Assembly: GCF_000718785.1 (NCBI RefSeq)
Contig: NZ_JOCA01000016.1
Span: 103,401 to 167,400, forward strand
Source: Streptomyces sp. NRRL WC-3626
GTDB taxonomy: Bacteria > Actinomycetota > Actinomycetes > Streptomycetales > Streptomycetaceae
DNA length: 64,000 bases
Reading direction: 5' to 3'
Below, one piece after another: positions 1 through 8,345 of the stretch. The notes beneath the pieces were generated by a model. It was not told where the DNA came from. It made no database searches and worked only from the letters and a program-made list of their open reading frames with translations. Each line of letters begins with the position of its first letter. The first letter of the stretch is position 1. The position numbers and the translations under genes are program-made.

Positions 1-50
1 GACTGGCGCAGATAGCGCCCGTAGATGAGCGCGGTGTCGTGGAACAGCAT
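1..50 (-). CDS. ABC-2 type transporter permease, 5' end only (DrrB-like)
   Basis: Only the first 16 codons lie in the window. Read on the minus strand from an ATG at 50 they give MLFHDTALIYGRYLRQ, which resembles the start of daunorubicin-resistance-type (DrrB/ABC-2) permeases, where a short cytoplasmic lead ends in a basic GRYLR-like stretch before the first membrane helix. The gene follows the stop of the ATPase at 61 by 10 bases, so the two form an operon and probably one exporter. The identification rests mainly on this context; the rest of the gene is outside the window. Confidence 0.6.
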   Translation of the reverse strand, partial: MLFHDTALIYGRYLRQ

Positions 51-60
51 CGTGGGAGTC

Positions 61-843
<783 letters not shown>

Positions 844-861
844 GACCCCAGAAAAACAGAG

Positions 862-898
862 TCACTGAAATTTTGCAACGACTCCAAAATTTCAGTGA
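862..898. promoter_or_regulatory. Operator-like perfect inverted repeat between the ABC exporter and TetR genes
   Basis: Two perfectly complementary 14-base arms, TCACTGAAATTTTG (862-875) and CAAAATTTCAGTGA (885-898), are separated by 9 bases. The palindrome is AT-rich in a GC-rich genome and fills the 82-bp space between divergent start codons, the usual place for the operator of an autoregulating TetR repressor. Binding is inferred. Confidence 0.7.
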
Positions 899-925
899 GC
901 CCAGCGATCACCGGTCCGACCTACG

Positions 926-1570
926 ATGAGAGGCATGACAGAGGGCCTCAGGGAGCGGAAGAAGCGCGAGACCAGGCAGCGGATCTCGGACATCGCCACC
1001 GGACTGTTCCTGGAGCACGGCTTCGTGACCGTGACGATGGCGGAGGTGGCGGAGGCCGCCGACGTGTCCGTGAACACGGTCTACAACTACTTCCCCGCCA
1101 AGGAGGACCTCTTCTTCGACCGCTCCAGCGGCGTCGTCGACCTGCTCGCCCGCTGGGTCCGGGGGAGGGACACGGGAGAGTCGGCCGCCCGCGCCGTACT
1201 GCGCGAACTGCGCGCCGACGTCGAGGCGGTGTCACCCCGGGTCGGCCTGATGGAGGGCTACGACCGCTTCATGCGGGTCATCCACGACTCACCGCAGCTG
1301 CGGTCCCGGCTGTGGAGTGTGCAGCAGGAGGTCCAGGACAACCTGGAGGCGGTGCTCCGGGAGGAGACGGGCGCCGCCCCCGAGGATCCCCTGCCGGGGC
1401 TGGTGGCGGGTCAGATCTGCTGGATCCACGGCACCGTGTTCGCCGCGATCGGCCGGGAGATGCTCAAGGGCCGCGCACCGGCCGATGTCTCGCGCGAGAT
1501 GCTCGTCCTGGTCGACGACATCGAGGAACTGCTCAGCGACCGGGTGCTCGGGTACGCGGTACGCGGCTGA
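926..1570 (+). CDS. TetR/AcrR family transcriptional regulator
   Basis: A 214-residue TetR-type repressor. The N-terminal helix-turn-helix is clear (RISDIATGLFLEHGFVTVTM, then AEAADVSVNTVYNYFPAKEDLFFDR). The C-terminal ligand domain is only family-like and gives no ligand. It is divergent from the DrrAB-type exporter, with a perfect 14+14-base palindrome in between, so it most likely represses the exporter and itself, released by an exported compound. Two starts are possible, ATG 926 and ATG 935 (MTEGLRERKK); neither has a well-spaced ribosome-binding site. Its stop is followed by a cluster of short GC-rich repeats. Confidence 0.88.
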   Translation: MRGMTEGLRERKKRETRQRISDIATGLFLEHGFVTVTMAEVAEAADVSVNTVYNYFPAKEDLFFDRSSGVVDLLARWVRGRDTGESAARAVLRELRADVEAVSPRVGLMEGYDRFMRVIHDSPQLRSRLWSVQQEVQDNLEAVLREETGAAPEDPLPGLVAGQICWIHGTVFAAIGREMLKGRAPADVSREMLVLVDDIEELLSDRVLGYAVRG

Positions 1571-1599
1571 ACCGGCCTACGGCACCGGCGGCCGGGGCG

Positions 1600-1728
1600 C
1601 CGCCCACGCTGCGCGGGCGCGGGAGCAGGCGGCACCGCCCAGGCCGTGCGGGCTACGAGGCCCCGGTACCGCCCACGCCGTGCGGGTGCGGGCCCGCCGT
1701 GGTTCGCGTGCCGCCCACGCCGTGCGGG
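1600..1728. repeat. Four-copy degenerate 18-bp intergenic repeat
   Basis: Four copies of a unit close to CCGCCCACGCCGTGCGGG start at 1600, 1635, 1669 and 1711. The last two are identical over 18 bases and the first two differ at one or two. Each copy contains a short GC-rich dyad. They fill the gap between the convergent TetR gene and the maltokinase-cap gene, so transcription termination is one possible role. A Streptomyces-type dispersed repeat is the other reading. Confidence 0.6.
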
Positions 1729-1752
1729 CCGGCCGCGATCCGCCGAACGCCC

Positions 1753-2412
1753 CTACACCGGCGGAGTGGTGTGCAGCACGCACAACAGCCCCCGCGCGCG
1801 GGTGCCGTCGGGCAGCTCCCACACCCCGGCCACATGCCCCGCCGCCCCCGGCTCCGGCAGCGGCACGCCCTCCGGGGCCGGACGCAGCGTGCGCAGGACC
1901 CGCAGCGCCGTGCCGTCCGGCGCCGACAGCTCGGTGTGCTCCGGGGTGTCCACGGCGGTGAGGTCCGCCGGGACCGTGAGCTCACCGGCGCAGGCCCGTG
2001 TGACCTCCTCGTCGGGCGTGTCGCTGACGCTCTGCGCCTGGGCCTCGGCCCGGCCCTCGACCAGCGCCGCCAACTCGGCGACGGCCACCGGGTCGTGACA
2101 GCCGTCGTAGACCCAGCGCCGGCCCAGCACCCCGTGCTCCGAGGTGCCGATGAGGGCGTGCTCCGCCCCGTCGAGCGGAGCGCCCCGGTAGGTGACCGGC
2201 ACCAGATAGGCCTCCGGCCGCGCGCCGGACTCATCGGTGACGATCATGAACTCGATGCCGACCTCGCCCTTCGGGTCGTCGAGGCGGAAACCGCCGGCCC
2301 TGGACAGCCGCGGCCCCCGCGCGTCCCCGTGGTACCAGGGCCGCGACGGAAGCCAAGGGGCCAGCAGCTCCAGCTTGGTGGGTTCCATGGTGGTGCGGTG
2401 GATCACGGCCAT
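1753..2412 (-). CDS. Maltokinase N-terminal cap-like domain protein
   Basis: A 219-residue protein starting at ATG 2412, with AGGAGAG eight bases upstream. It begins MAVIHRTTMEPTKLELLAPW and contains SRPWYHGD, AYLVPVTYRGAPL and a GVLGRRWVYDGCHDPVAV segment. This is the stand-alone form of the cap domain that precedes the kinase fold in Pep2/maltokinase. Streptomyces homologues are often labelled '1,4-alpha-glucan branching protein' without evidence of that activity. No aminoglycoside-phosphotransferase-type catalytic motif (HGDxH) is present, so it is not itself a kinase. It stands alone, divergent from hbdA, with 249 bp of non-coding sequence between the two starts. Function unknown; a carbohydrate-binding role is an inference from the cap fold. 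Confidence 0.75.
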   Translation of the reverse strand: MAVIHRTTMEPTKLELLAPWLPSRPWYHGDARGPRLSRAGGFRLDDPKGEVGIEFMIVTDESGARPEAYLVPVTYRGAPLDGAEHALIGTSEHGVLGRRWVYDGCHDPVAVAELAALVEGRAEAQAQSVSDTPDEEVTRACAGELTVPADLTAVDTPEHTELSAPDGTALRVLRTLRPAPEGVPLPEPGAAGHVAGVWELPDGTRARGLLCVLHTTPPV

Positions 2413-2661
2413 CGGTCGGCTCTCCTCTGATCGGGCGGTCACCGGCCCTCCTACCCTGGCATTCGCGGGGGCCCGCAACCCTCCGCTTCCGCAAGGCGGG
2501 TGGGCGCGGCGCACCCGACCGGCGCCGCAGGATGCGGGACGTGACGGGAGTCTCACTCCGTGAGACGTGAAACGCGTTACTAAGTCAGTCACAGAAACCC
2601 TGACGCCCGCTAATGTCCGCCCGTAGAGAACAACGACAGCGCGTATCAGGGGAGTCGCACA

Positions 2662-3510
2662 GTGGCACGCAAGCTCGCCGTCATCGGAGCCGGTCTCATG
2701 GGGTCCGGCATCGCCCAGGTCTCCGCTCAGGCGGGCTGGGACGTCGTCCTGCGGGACGTCACCGACGAGGCGCTCACGCGCGGCACCGACGGCATCAAGG
2801 CGTCGTACGACAAGTTCGTGAGCAAGGGCAGGCTGGAGGCGCACGACGCCGACGCCGCCCTCGCCCGGATCACCCCGACCACCGACCTGGACGCCTGCGC
2901 CGACGCGGACGTCGTGGTCGAGGCCGTGTTCGAGAAGCTCGAGGTCAAGCACGACATCTTCCGCGCCCTCGACAAGATCGTGCGGGACGACGCCGTACTC
3001 GCCTCCAACACCTCCGCCATCCCGATCACCAAGATCGCGGCCGTGACGGAGCGCCCGGAGCGGGTCGTCGGCGCGCACTTCTTCTCGCCGGTCCCGATGA
3101 TGCAGCTGTGCGAACTGGTCCGCGGCTACAAGACCAGCGACGAAACCCTCGCCAGGGCGCGGGAGTTCGCCGAGTCCGTCGGCAAGACCTGCATCGTCGT
3201 CAACCGCGATGTCGCCGGCTTCGTCACCACCCGCCTGATCAGCGCCCTCGTCGTCGAGGCCGCCAAGCTGTACGAGTCGGGTGTGGCGAGCGCCGAGGAC
3301 ATCGACCTCGCCTGCAAGCTGGGCTTCGGCCACGCGATGGGACCGCTGGCCACCGCCGACCTGACGGGCGTGGACATCCTGCTGCACGCCACGTCCAACA
3401 TCTACACCGAGTCCCAGGACGAGAAGTTCGCCGCTCCCGAGCTGATGCGCCGGATGGTTGACGCCGGTGACATCGGCCGCAAGAGCGGGCAGGGCTTCTA
3501 CAAGCACTGA
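2662..3510 (+). CDS. hbdA: 3-hydroxybutyryl-CoA dehydrogenase
   Basis: A 282-residue NAD(P)-dependent dehydrogenase that interconverts 3-hydroxybutyryl-CoA and acetoacetyl-CoA, as used in acetate/butyrate assimilation and the ethylmalonyl-CoA route. The dinucleotide-binding motif GAGLMGSGIA is at residues 9-18. SNTSAIPITKIA and the catalytic histidine stretch GAHFFSPVPMMQLCELV follow, then NRDVAGFVTTRL and the C-terminal helical domain ending GRKSGQGFYKH. It is full length for the family. The GTG start at 2662 has AGGGGAG ahead of it. It is monocistronic, with a hairpin terminator right after the stop. A thiolase at 19822 could supply its substrate. Confidence 0.93.
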   Translation: MARKLAVIGAGLMGSGIAQVSAQAGWDVVLRDVTDEALTRGTDGIKASYDKFVSKGRLEAHDADAALARITPTTDLDACADADVVVEAVFEKLEVKHDIFRALDKIVRDDAVLASNTSAIPITKIAAVTERPERVVGAHFFSPVPMMQLCELVRGYKTSDETLARAREFAESVGKTCIVVNRDVAGFVTTRLISALVVEAAKLYESGVASAEDIDLACKLGFGHAMGPLATADLTGVDILLHATSNIYTESQDEKFAAPELMRRMVDAGDIGRKSGQGFYKH

Positions 3511-3521
3511 CACCGCACCCC

Positions 3522-3550
3522 CACCCCGGCACGCATCACACGCCGGGGTG
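3522..3550 (+). terminator. Hairpin terminator after hbdA
   Basis: CACCCCGGC (3522-3530) pairs with GCCGGGGTG (3542-3550) around an 11-base loop, starting 12 bases after the hbdA stop. There is no clear U-tract, as is common in Streptomyces. Confidence 0.6.
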
Positions 3551-3668
3551 AATTCGGTATCGGTTCGCTTACAGGCAGCAACCTCTGCCGTCACCACGCC
3601 GTCAGAGGTTGCACCACCGGCCATGAGAAGACACCGCGGAGCACGACACGCATATCGGGGAGACGCAT

Positions 3669-3992
3669 ATGTACATCAGGGGCGACCACGCCGAGCTGGT
3701 CGTCGGGGGCCGCCTCGACGTCCGCAGCGCGGCGGACGCCCGTACGGTCCTGCACTCGGCCGTCGACGACGGAGCCGGCGACCTGGTGCTGGACCTGTCC
3801 GATCTGGACTCCTGGGACGCCACCGGACTGGGCGTGATCATGGGAGCCCACCGACGGGCCGGCCGCTGCGGCCGGCGCCTGGTACTGCGGGACGTACCGC
3901 CGCAGATGCAGCGCCTGTTGGTGGCCACCCGGCTGCACCGGATCCTGGCGATCGAGGGGGGCATCGGGGTGGACACACTGCCCCGCGTATGA
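3669..3992 (+). CDS. STAS-domain protein (anti-sigma factor antagonist type)
   Basis: A 107-residue single STAS domain. The GRLDVRSAADA strand/helix and the DLSDLDSWDATGLGVIMGAHR segment match the SpoIIAA/RsbV core. The position of the phosphorylated serine (DSSGLG in SpoIIAA) is Thr here (DATGLG), which could still be phosphorylated. In this family the unphosphorylated antagonist binds an anti-sigma kinase and frees a sigma factor. No kinase, phosphatase or sigma gene is adjacent, so its partner is elsewhere. ATG 3669 is preceded by GGGGAG. It is followed by 263 bp of non-coding sequence before the large ATPase gene. Confidence 0.82.
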   Translation: MYIRGDHAELVVGGRLDVRSAADARTVLHSAVDDGAGDLVLDLSDLDSWDATGLGVIMGAHRRAGRCGRRLVLRDVPPQMQRLLVATRLHRILAIEGGIGVDTLPRV

Positions 3993-4255
3993 GCCCGTAC
4001 GGGATACGCCGGACCGCCGGCGAAAACCCGGGCCGACCTCGGCGAACCGTGCGACGCGCGCACAATCCTCACGAGAACGTGACCTCTCGGGCCGCCCGGT
4101 ACCCCGGACTGTCGTAGATACTGACCGAAGGTTTAGGGTTCGGCTGCCTGCTGCCCTGCAAACCCTGAGCGGGCCCGGACCGGATGCGACAGCGCGGTGT
4201 GCGACGAGGCCGGGAGGGGCTTCCACCACACGACGCTTTTGGGGGGCTAGGACCT

Positions 4256-6826
4256 ATGGACCCGAACAGCACGGGACCCGGGGAGTACGGCCACGAAGGT
4301 GATGGCGCCGCACCGCGCCAGCGTCCGCCCCGGGAATCCCTCACGTCCGACTTCGGACAGCACGCGCCCGCGCTCGTCCGCACGGTGCGGATCGTCTCCG
4401 GCGACTTCCTGCTGACCGTCAACCCCGTCGACGGCAGCGAGATCGAACCCTGCCCGCCCGCCGAACGGCCGGCCCGCCCCGAGAAGCGGACCGAGACCGA
4501 GCGCGCCGAGGTGGAACAGGCCGCCAGGCCGCCCGTCCCGCCGGGCCCCGCCCCGGCCACGCTGCCGCTGCTGGCCCGCCAGGACGAGCGCGAGAAGCTG
4601 GTCCGGCTGCTCGCCCGCGGCCGCTCCGTACGCCTCACCGGCCCCGCGGGCTCCGGACGCACCCGGCTCCTCGACATCGTCGCCGAGGACTGCGCGGACC
4701 TCGCCCCCGACGGCGTCGTCCGCCTCGACGGCCTGCGCCGCACCGCCGACGACCTGCTCCACGACCTCTTCTACGCGGTCTACGACGCCCCCCGGCACCG
4801 CCCCGAACGGGACGAACTCGTCGCCCTCGTCGGTGCGATCGGCGCCGTCGTCGTCCTCGACGACCTGGAGTTCGGCGGCACCGCCCTCGACGAGCTGCTC
4901 GACGCCACCCCCGAGTGCGCGTTCCTGCTCGCCGCCACCCCGGACGTGCCCGAGCCGACCGCCGACGCCGGCATCGAGGAGGTCGCCCTCCCCGGCCTCG
5001 ACCGCGCCGACAGCCTCGACCTGCTCGAGCACGCCGTCGGCCGGAGCCTCACCGAGGACGAGTCCAACTGGGCCGGCGACCTCTGGTTCGAGTCCGAGGG
5101 CCTGCCGCTGCGCTTCGTCCAGGCCGGCGCCCTGCTGCGGCAGCGCGACCGGCTGCGGGCCGGCACCGGAGCCGTCGACGAACTCGGCGTCTTCGAGGAC
5201 GTACGGCCCGACGAGTCGGCCTACGACCCCGAGGACGGCGAGGAGGTGCCGCTGCCCTCGCTCGGCGAGGCGGCCGCACCCGCCCCGCTGCTCGCCGCCA
5301 GGCTCAGCGCCTCCGCCCGCGCCACCCTGCGGTTCGCCGTCGCCCTCGGCGGCGAGGTGCCCCACCAGGCGCATCTGCCCGCCCTGGTGGGCGACACCCA
5401 CGCCGACGCCGCACTCGGCGAACTGGCCGCCTGCGGACTGGTCTCCGCCGTCGGCACCCGCTACCGGCTGGCCGCCGGGGTGCCGGCCCAGCTGGAGGCC
5501 GCCGGGTACGCCGACGACGCCGACGAGCAGGCCCGCGCTGCCGCCCAGCACTACGCCTGGTGGACCGGGCACCCCTCGGTCACCCCGGAACGCGTCTGCG
5601 CCGAGGCCGACGCCGTACTCGCCGCGCTCACCCTGCTGTCACCGCTCACCACCGCCGGCGCCGAGGGCGAGGAGAGCACGGCCGTCAAGCTGGCCCGGTC
5701 CGCCGCGCCCGCGTTCGCCGCCGGTCTGCGCTGGAGCGCCTGGGAGCGGGTACTGCGGGCCGGTGCGGAGGCCGCACGGCTCGCCGGGGACGTGGGTGAA
5801 CAGGCCTACTTCCACCACGAACTCGGCATCCACGCGCTGTGCTCCGGCCGGCTCGACCGGGCGCGCGCCGAACTGGAGGCGTCCATCGGGCTGCGCGGCG
5901 CCCTCGCCGACAAACGCGGCACCGTCGCCGGCCGCCGTGCGCTCGCCCTCGTCGCCGACCGCTCCGGCATGCCGCTCGCGCTGATGGCGACGGCCGCGGA
6001 CGAGCTGCCCGAGGAGCGGTTCGAGGAGCCCGCCGCACCGCCGCGCGGGGTGCCGACGGCGTTCCCGGACCTGCAGCCGCCGGCCGACACCGGCATGCTC
6101 GTCAGCCACACGATGCCGGTCGCGTACACGCCGTCGTCGTCACCCTCGTCGTCCTCTGCCAAGGCGGGCGGCGGTCTCAAGGGGCTCGCCAAGCGCAATC
6201 TGGTCGCGGCCGGCGCGGGCGCGCTGCTCGTCGCCGTGCTGGGCACGGTGGTCACCCTGGGCGCCACGTCGGAGAACGACGCCGGCACCCCGTCCGAGAA
6301 CGTGGGCGTCAACCCGTCCTCCAGCCAGGGCGTCGACGACGGCGGCCTCGACGCCGACCCGGCGGCCGGCGACGAGGGCGACACCGGTGAGGCAACCAGC
6401 CGGCCGACCGACCCGGGCCCGGACGGCACCGTGGGCACGTCCGACGACCCGACGCCGACGGCCGGTGAGTCGGGGGAGCCGTCGGACGGACCGAGCGGCA
6501 CGAAGCAGCCGGACGATCCGACGAAGTCGCCGACGAAGAAGCCCACGAACACGGGTTCGCCCTCGTCCCCGGACCCGACCGACGACCCGACGGACGATCC
6601 GACGGACGACCCGACCGACGACCCGTCGACGCCGACCGGGGATCCCACGACGCCGACGGACGATCCCACCACCCCGGAGCAGCCGCCCACCAACTCCGCG
6701 AGCGACTCCGCCCCGGCCTCCCCCGTGGAGTCCGACGCGAGCGCCCCGGCGAGCGCCCCGGCGAGCGCCGGCACCGGCACCGGCACCGGCACCGGCACCC
6801 CCGACGACCCGGAGCAGATCATCTGA
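4256..6826 (+). CDS. Membrane-anchored STAND/AAA-like ATPase with long Asp/Pro/Thr-rich outer tail
   Basis: An 856-residue protein of the kind found beside nucS in Streptomyces and labelled only 'ATP-binding protein'. Residues 1-105 are polar and proline-rich. A P-loop NTPase follows, with a Walker-A-like GPAGSGRT (about 129-136) in which the usual Lys is Arg, and a Walker-B-like VVVLDDLEF. A helical region resembling NB-ARC/TPR proteins covers about 300-600. One transmembrane helix lies at about 647-668. The remaining roughly 190 residues are low-complexity Ser/Thr/Pro/Asp with DPTDDP and GTGTGT runs, predicted outside the cell. ATG 4256 is chosen because the conserved-looking sequence begins there; the ribosome-binding site is poor. 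It converges on nucS across a shared terminator. No function is known. Confidence 0.75.
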   Translation: MDPNSTGPGEYGHEGDGAAPRQRPPRESLTSDFGQHAPALVRTVRIVSGDFLLTVNPVDGSEIEPCPPAERPARPEKRTETERAEVEQAARPPVPPGPAPATLPLLARQDEREKLVRLLARGRSVRLTGPAGSGRTRLLDIVAEDCADLAPDGVVRLDGLRRTADDLLHDLFYAVYDAPRHRPERDELVALVGAIGAVVVLDDLEFGGTALDELLDATPECAFLLAATPDVPEPTADAGIEEVALPGLDRADSLDLLEHAVGRSLTEDESNWAGDLWFESEGLPLRFVQAGALLRQRDRLRAGTGAVDELGVFEDVRPDESAYDPEDGEEVPLPSLGEAAAPAPLLAARLSASARATLRFAVALGGEVPHQAHLPALVGDTHADAALGELAACGLVSAVGTRYRLAAGVPAQLEAAGYADDADEQARAAAQHYAWWTGHPSVTPERVCAEADAVLAALTLLSPLTTAGAEGEESTAVKLARSAAPAFAAGLRWSAWERVLRAGAEAARLAGDVGEQAYFHHELGIHALCSGRLDRARAELEASIGLRGALADKRGTVAGRRALALVADRSGMPLALMATAADELPEERFEEPAAPPRGVPTAFPDLQPPADTGMLVSHTMPVAYTPSSSPSSSSAKAGGGLKGLAKRNLVAAGAGALLVAVLGTVVTLGATSENDAGTPSENVGVNPSSSQGVDDGGLDADPAAGDEGDTGEATSRPTDPGPDGTVGTSDDPTPTAGESGEPSDGPSGTKQPDDPTKSPTKKPTNTGSPSSPDPTDDPTDDPTDDPTDDPSTPTGDPTTPTDDPTTPEQPPTNSASDSAPASPVESDASAPASAPASAGTGTGTGTGTPDDPEQII

Positions 6827-6840
6827 CCCCCGCGCACGTC

Positions 6841-6874
6841 CGAGGGCCGGGTCCCGAAAGGAACCCGGCCCTCG
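6841..6874. terminator. Bidirectional terminator between the large ATPase gene and nucS
   Basis: CGAGGGCCGGGTCCC (6841-6855) pairs with GGAACCCGGCCCTCG (6860-6874) with one mismatch, closed by a GAAA tetraloop. It lies between convergent stop codons at 6826 and 6893 and can serve both strands. Confidence 0.8.
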
Positions 6875-6892
6875 TCGTCGTACCGGCGGAAC

Positions 6893-7564
6893 TCAGAACA
6901 GCCGCAGCTTGTCGTCCTCGATGCCGCGCATCGCGTCGTAGTCGAGGACCTGGCAGCCGATGCCCCGGTCGGTCGCGAGGACCCGGGCCTGCGGCTTGAT
7001 CTCCTGCGCGGCGAAGACGCCCCGCACGGGGGCGAGATGGGGATCGCGGTTCAGCAGTTCCAGGTAGCGCGTGAGCTGTTCCACGCCGTCGATCTCACCG
7101 CGCCGCTTGATCTCCACCGCGACGGTCCGCCCCTCGGCGTCCCGGCACAGGATGTCGACCGGACCGATCGCGGTCATGTACTCGCGGCGGATGAGGGTGT
7201 AGCCCTCGCCGAGGGTCTCGATGCGGTCGGCGAGCAGTTCCTGGAGGTGCGCTTCCACGCCGTCCTTGATCAGGCCCGGGTCGACGCCCAGTTCGTGCGA
7301 GGAGTCGTGGAGAACCTCCTCCATCGTGATGATGAGTTTCTCGCCCGCCTTGTTGACGACGGTCCAGACGCCTTCCTCGTCGCCCGAGCCCTCCTTCAGC
7401 GTGCAGGGCGGCGACATCCAGTTCAGGGGCTTGTAGGCCCGGTCGTCGGCATGGATCGAGACGCTGCCGTCCGCCTTGACCAGGATGAGACGGGGTGCCG
7501 ACGGCAGGTGCGCGGTGAGCCGCCCGGCGTAGTCCACGGAGCAGCGGGCAATGACGAGACGCAT
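6893..7564 (-). CDS. nucS: Endonuclease NucS (EndoMS), mismatch-specific DNA repair nuclease
   Basis: A 223-residue NucS. In Actinobacteria, which lack MutS/MutL, this enzyme cuts both strands at mismatches. An N-terminal dimerisation domain ([20 protein letters not shown]) precedes a RecB-like nuclease with the active-site pattern VDILCRD (Asp), then VAVEIKRRG (Glu, Lys) and the GxxxQLTRYLE helix. The C-terminus ends DDKLRLF, the beta-clamp-binding tail known in this family. Full length for the family. ATG 7564 fits the conserved N-terminus MRLVIARC although no strong ribosome-binding site is visible. It is divergent from the SCO5389-family gene across exactly 300 bp. Confidence 0.93.
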   Translation of the reverse strand: MRLVIARCSVDYAGRLTAHLPSAPRLILVKADGSVSIHADDRAYKPLNWMSPPCTLKEGSGDEEGVWTVVNKAGEKLIITMEEVLHDSSHELGVDPGLIKDGVEAHLQELLADRIETLGEGYTLIRREYMTAIGPVDILCRDAEGRTVAVEIKRRGEIDGVEQLTRYLELLNRDPHLAPVRGVFAAQEIKPQARVLATDRGIGCQVLDYDAMRGIEDDKLRLF

Positions 7565-7864
7565 GGTCGGCAACGCTACTCGACCGGCGGGGGTCGATGC
7601 GATCCGCCCTCCGACGGCCGTCGCACCCGCCCCGCGGGCCCCTCGGGACACGTCCTGAATCTCCTGGAAAACGCGTGTTCGGCGATGGCCGGATACCGGC
7701 CCACAGGAAGTCCCGCATCCGGGCATTCGCCTGGTGCCGTCACCGTCCGTTGCTTACGGTATTGAACGGGAGGTCGCGAACTGTGTACGCAGCGTGTCCA
7801 ATATCGCGCACTCCCTATATCTGTCAGGCAACCCCTGATCGTTGGGGGTGCGAGAGGAGAACCC
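7565..7864. other. Intergenic region between divergent nucS and the SCO5389-family gene
   Basis: 300 bp with no convincing ORF. It must hold both promoters. Near the right end there is a TATATCTG stretch (about 7817-7824) and an imperfect CAACCCC/GGGGGTG dyad before the GAGAGGAG ribosome-binding site at 7851-7858. No unambiguous promoter pair could be fixed by eye. Confidence 0.4.
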
Positions 7865-8257
7865 ATGTCGCTCGACGTCTCACCGGCCCTACTCGAACAG
7901 GCCGAGCGAGGCGAGGTCGACGAAGCGGAATTCGTCGACTGCGTCCGGACCTCCCTGCCCTTCGCGTGGGAGATGATCAGCTCCCTGGTGGCCCAGCTGA
8001 AGGTGGACGGCGGAGACTTCGCCGACAACCAGACGCCCCCGCCGGACGAGCAGGCGCGCGGACAGCTGCTGCGTGCGCTCGCGAGTGACGCGATACGCGG
8101 CGCGCTGCAACGGCACTTCGGTGTGCGGCTGGCCTTCCAGAACTGCCACCGGGTGGCGGTGTTCCCGCTCGACTCCACGGTCGACGAGAGGCACGCCCGC
8201 TTCACCTCGGTGCGCGCTCAGATACTCAACCAGTCGCCCGAGCTGCGCGACTGCTGA
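7865..8257 (+). CDS. SCO5389 family protein (conserved actinobacterial, unknown function)
   Basis: A 130-residue soluble protein beginning MSLDVSPALLEQAERGEVDE, with FAWEMISSLVAQL and FGVRLAFQNCHRVAVFPLD segments. This is the small conserved Streptomyces family named after SCO5389, always close to nucS in the genomes I remember. There is no signal peptide, membrane helix or catalytic motif. ATG 7865 has a strong GAGAGGAG ribosome-binding site at good distance. It is convergent with the LLM oxidoreductase gene. Function unknown. Confidence 0.8.
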   Translation: MSLDVSPALLEQAERGEVDEAEFVDCVRTSLPFAWEMISSLVAQLKVDGGDFADNQTPPPDEQARGQLLRALASDAIRGALQRHFGVRLAFQNCHRVAVFPLDSTVDERHARFTSVRAQILNQSPELRDC

Positions 8258-8272
8258 CGCGCTCCATCGTTC

Positions 8273-8322
8273 GCTTGCCGCTCCGCACGCGGGAGGTGCG
8301 TCGAAGTACCGGGGCGGCAAGC
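8273..8322. terminator. Possible bidirectional terminator hairpin
   Basis: GCTTGCCGC (8273-8281) is complementary to GCGGCAAGC (8314-8322), with a second short dyad inside the 32-base loop. It lies between convergent stops at 8257 and 8346. Confidence 0.5.
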
Positions 8323-8345
8323 CTGTCGATCGGCCCCCGGCTCGC

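Noticed and set aside
1753..2412. Glucan branching enzyme activity for the protein at 1753
   Set aside because: It lacks the GH13 barrel and all catalytic residues; it matches only the Pep2 cap.
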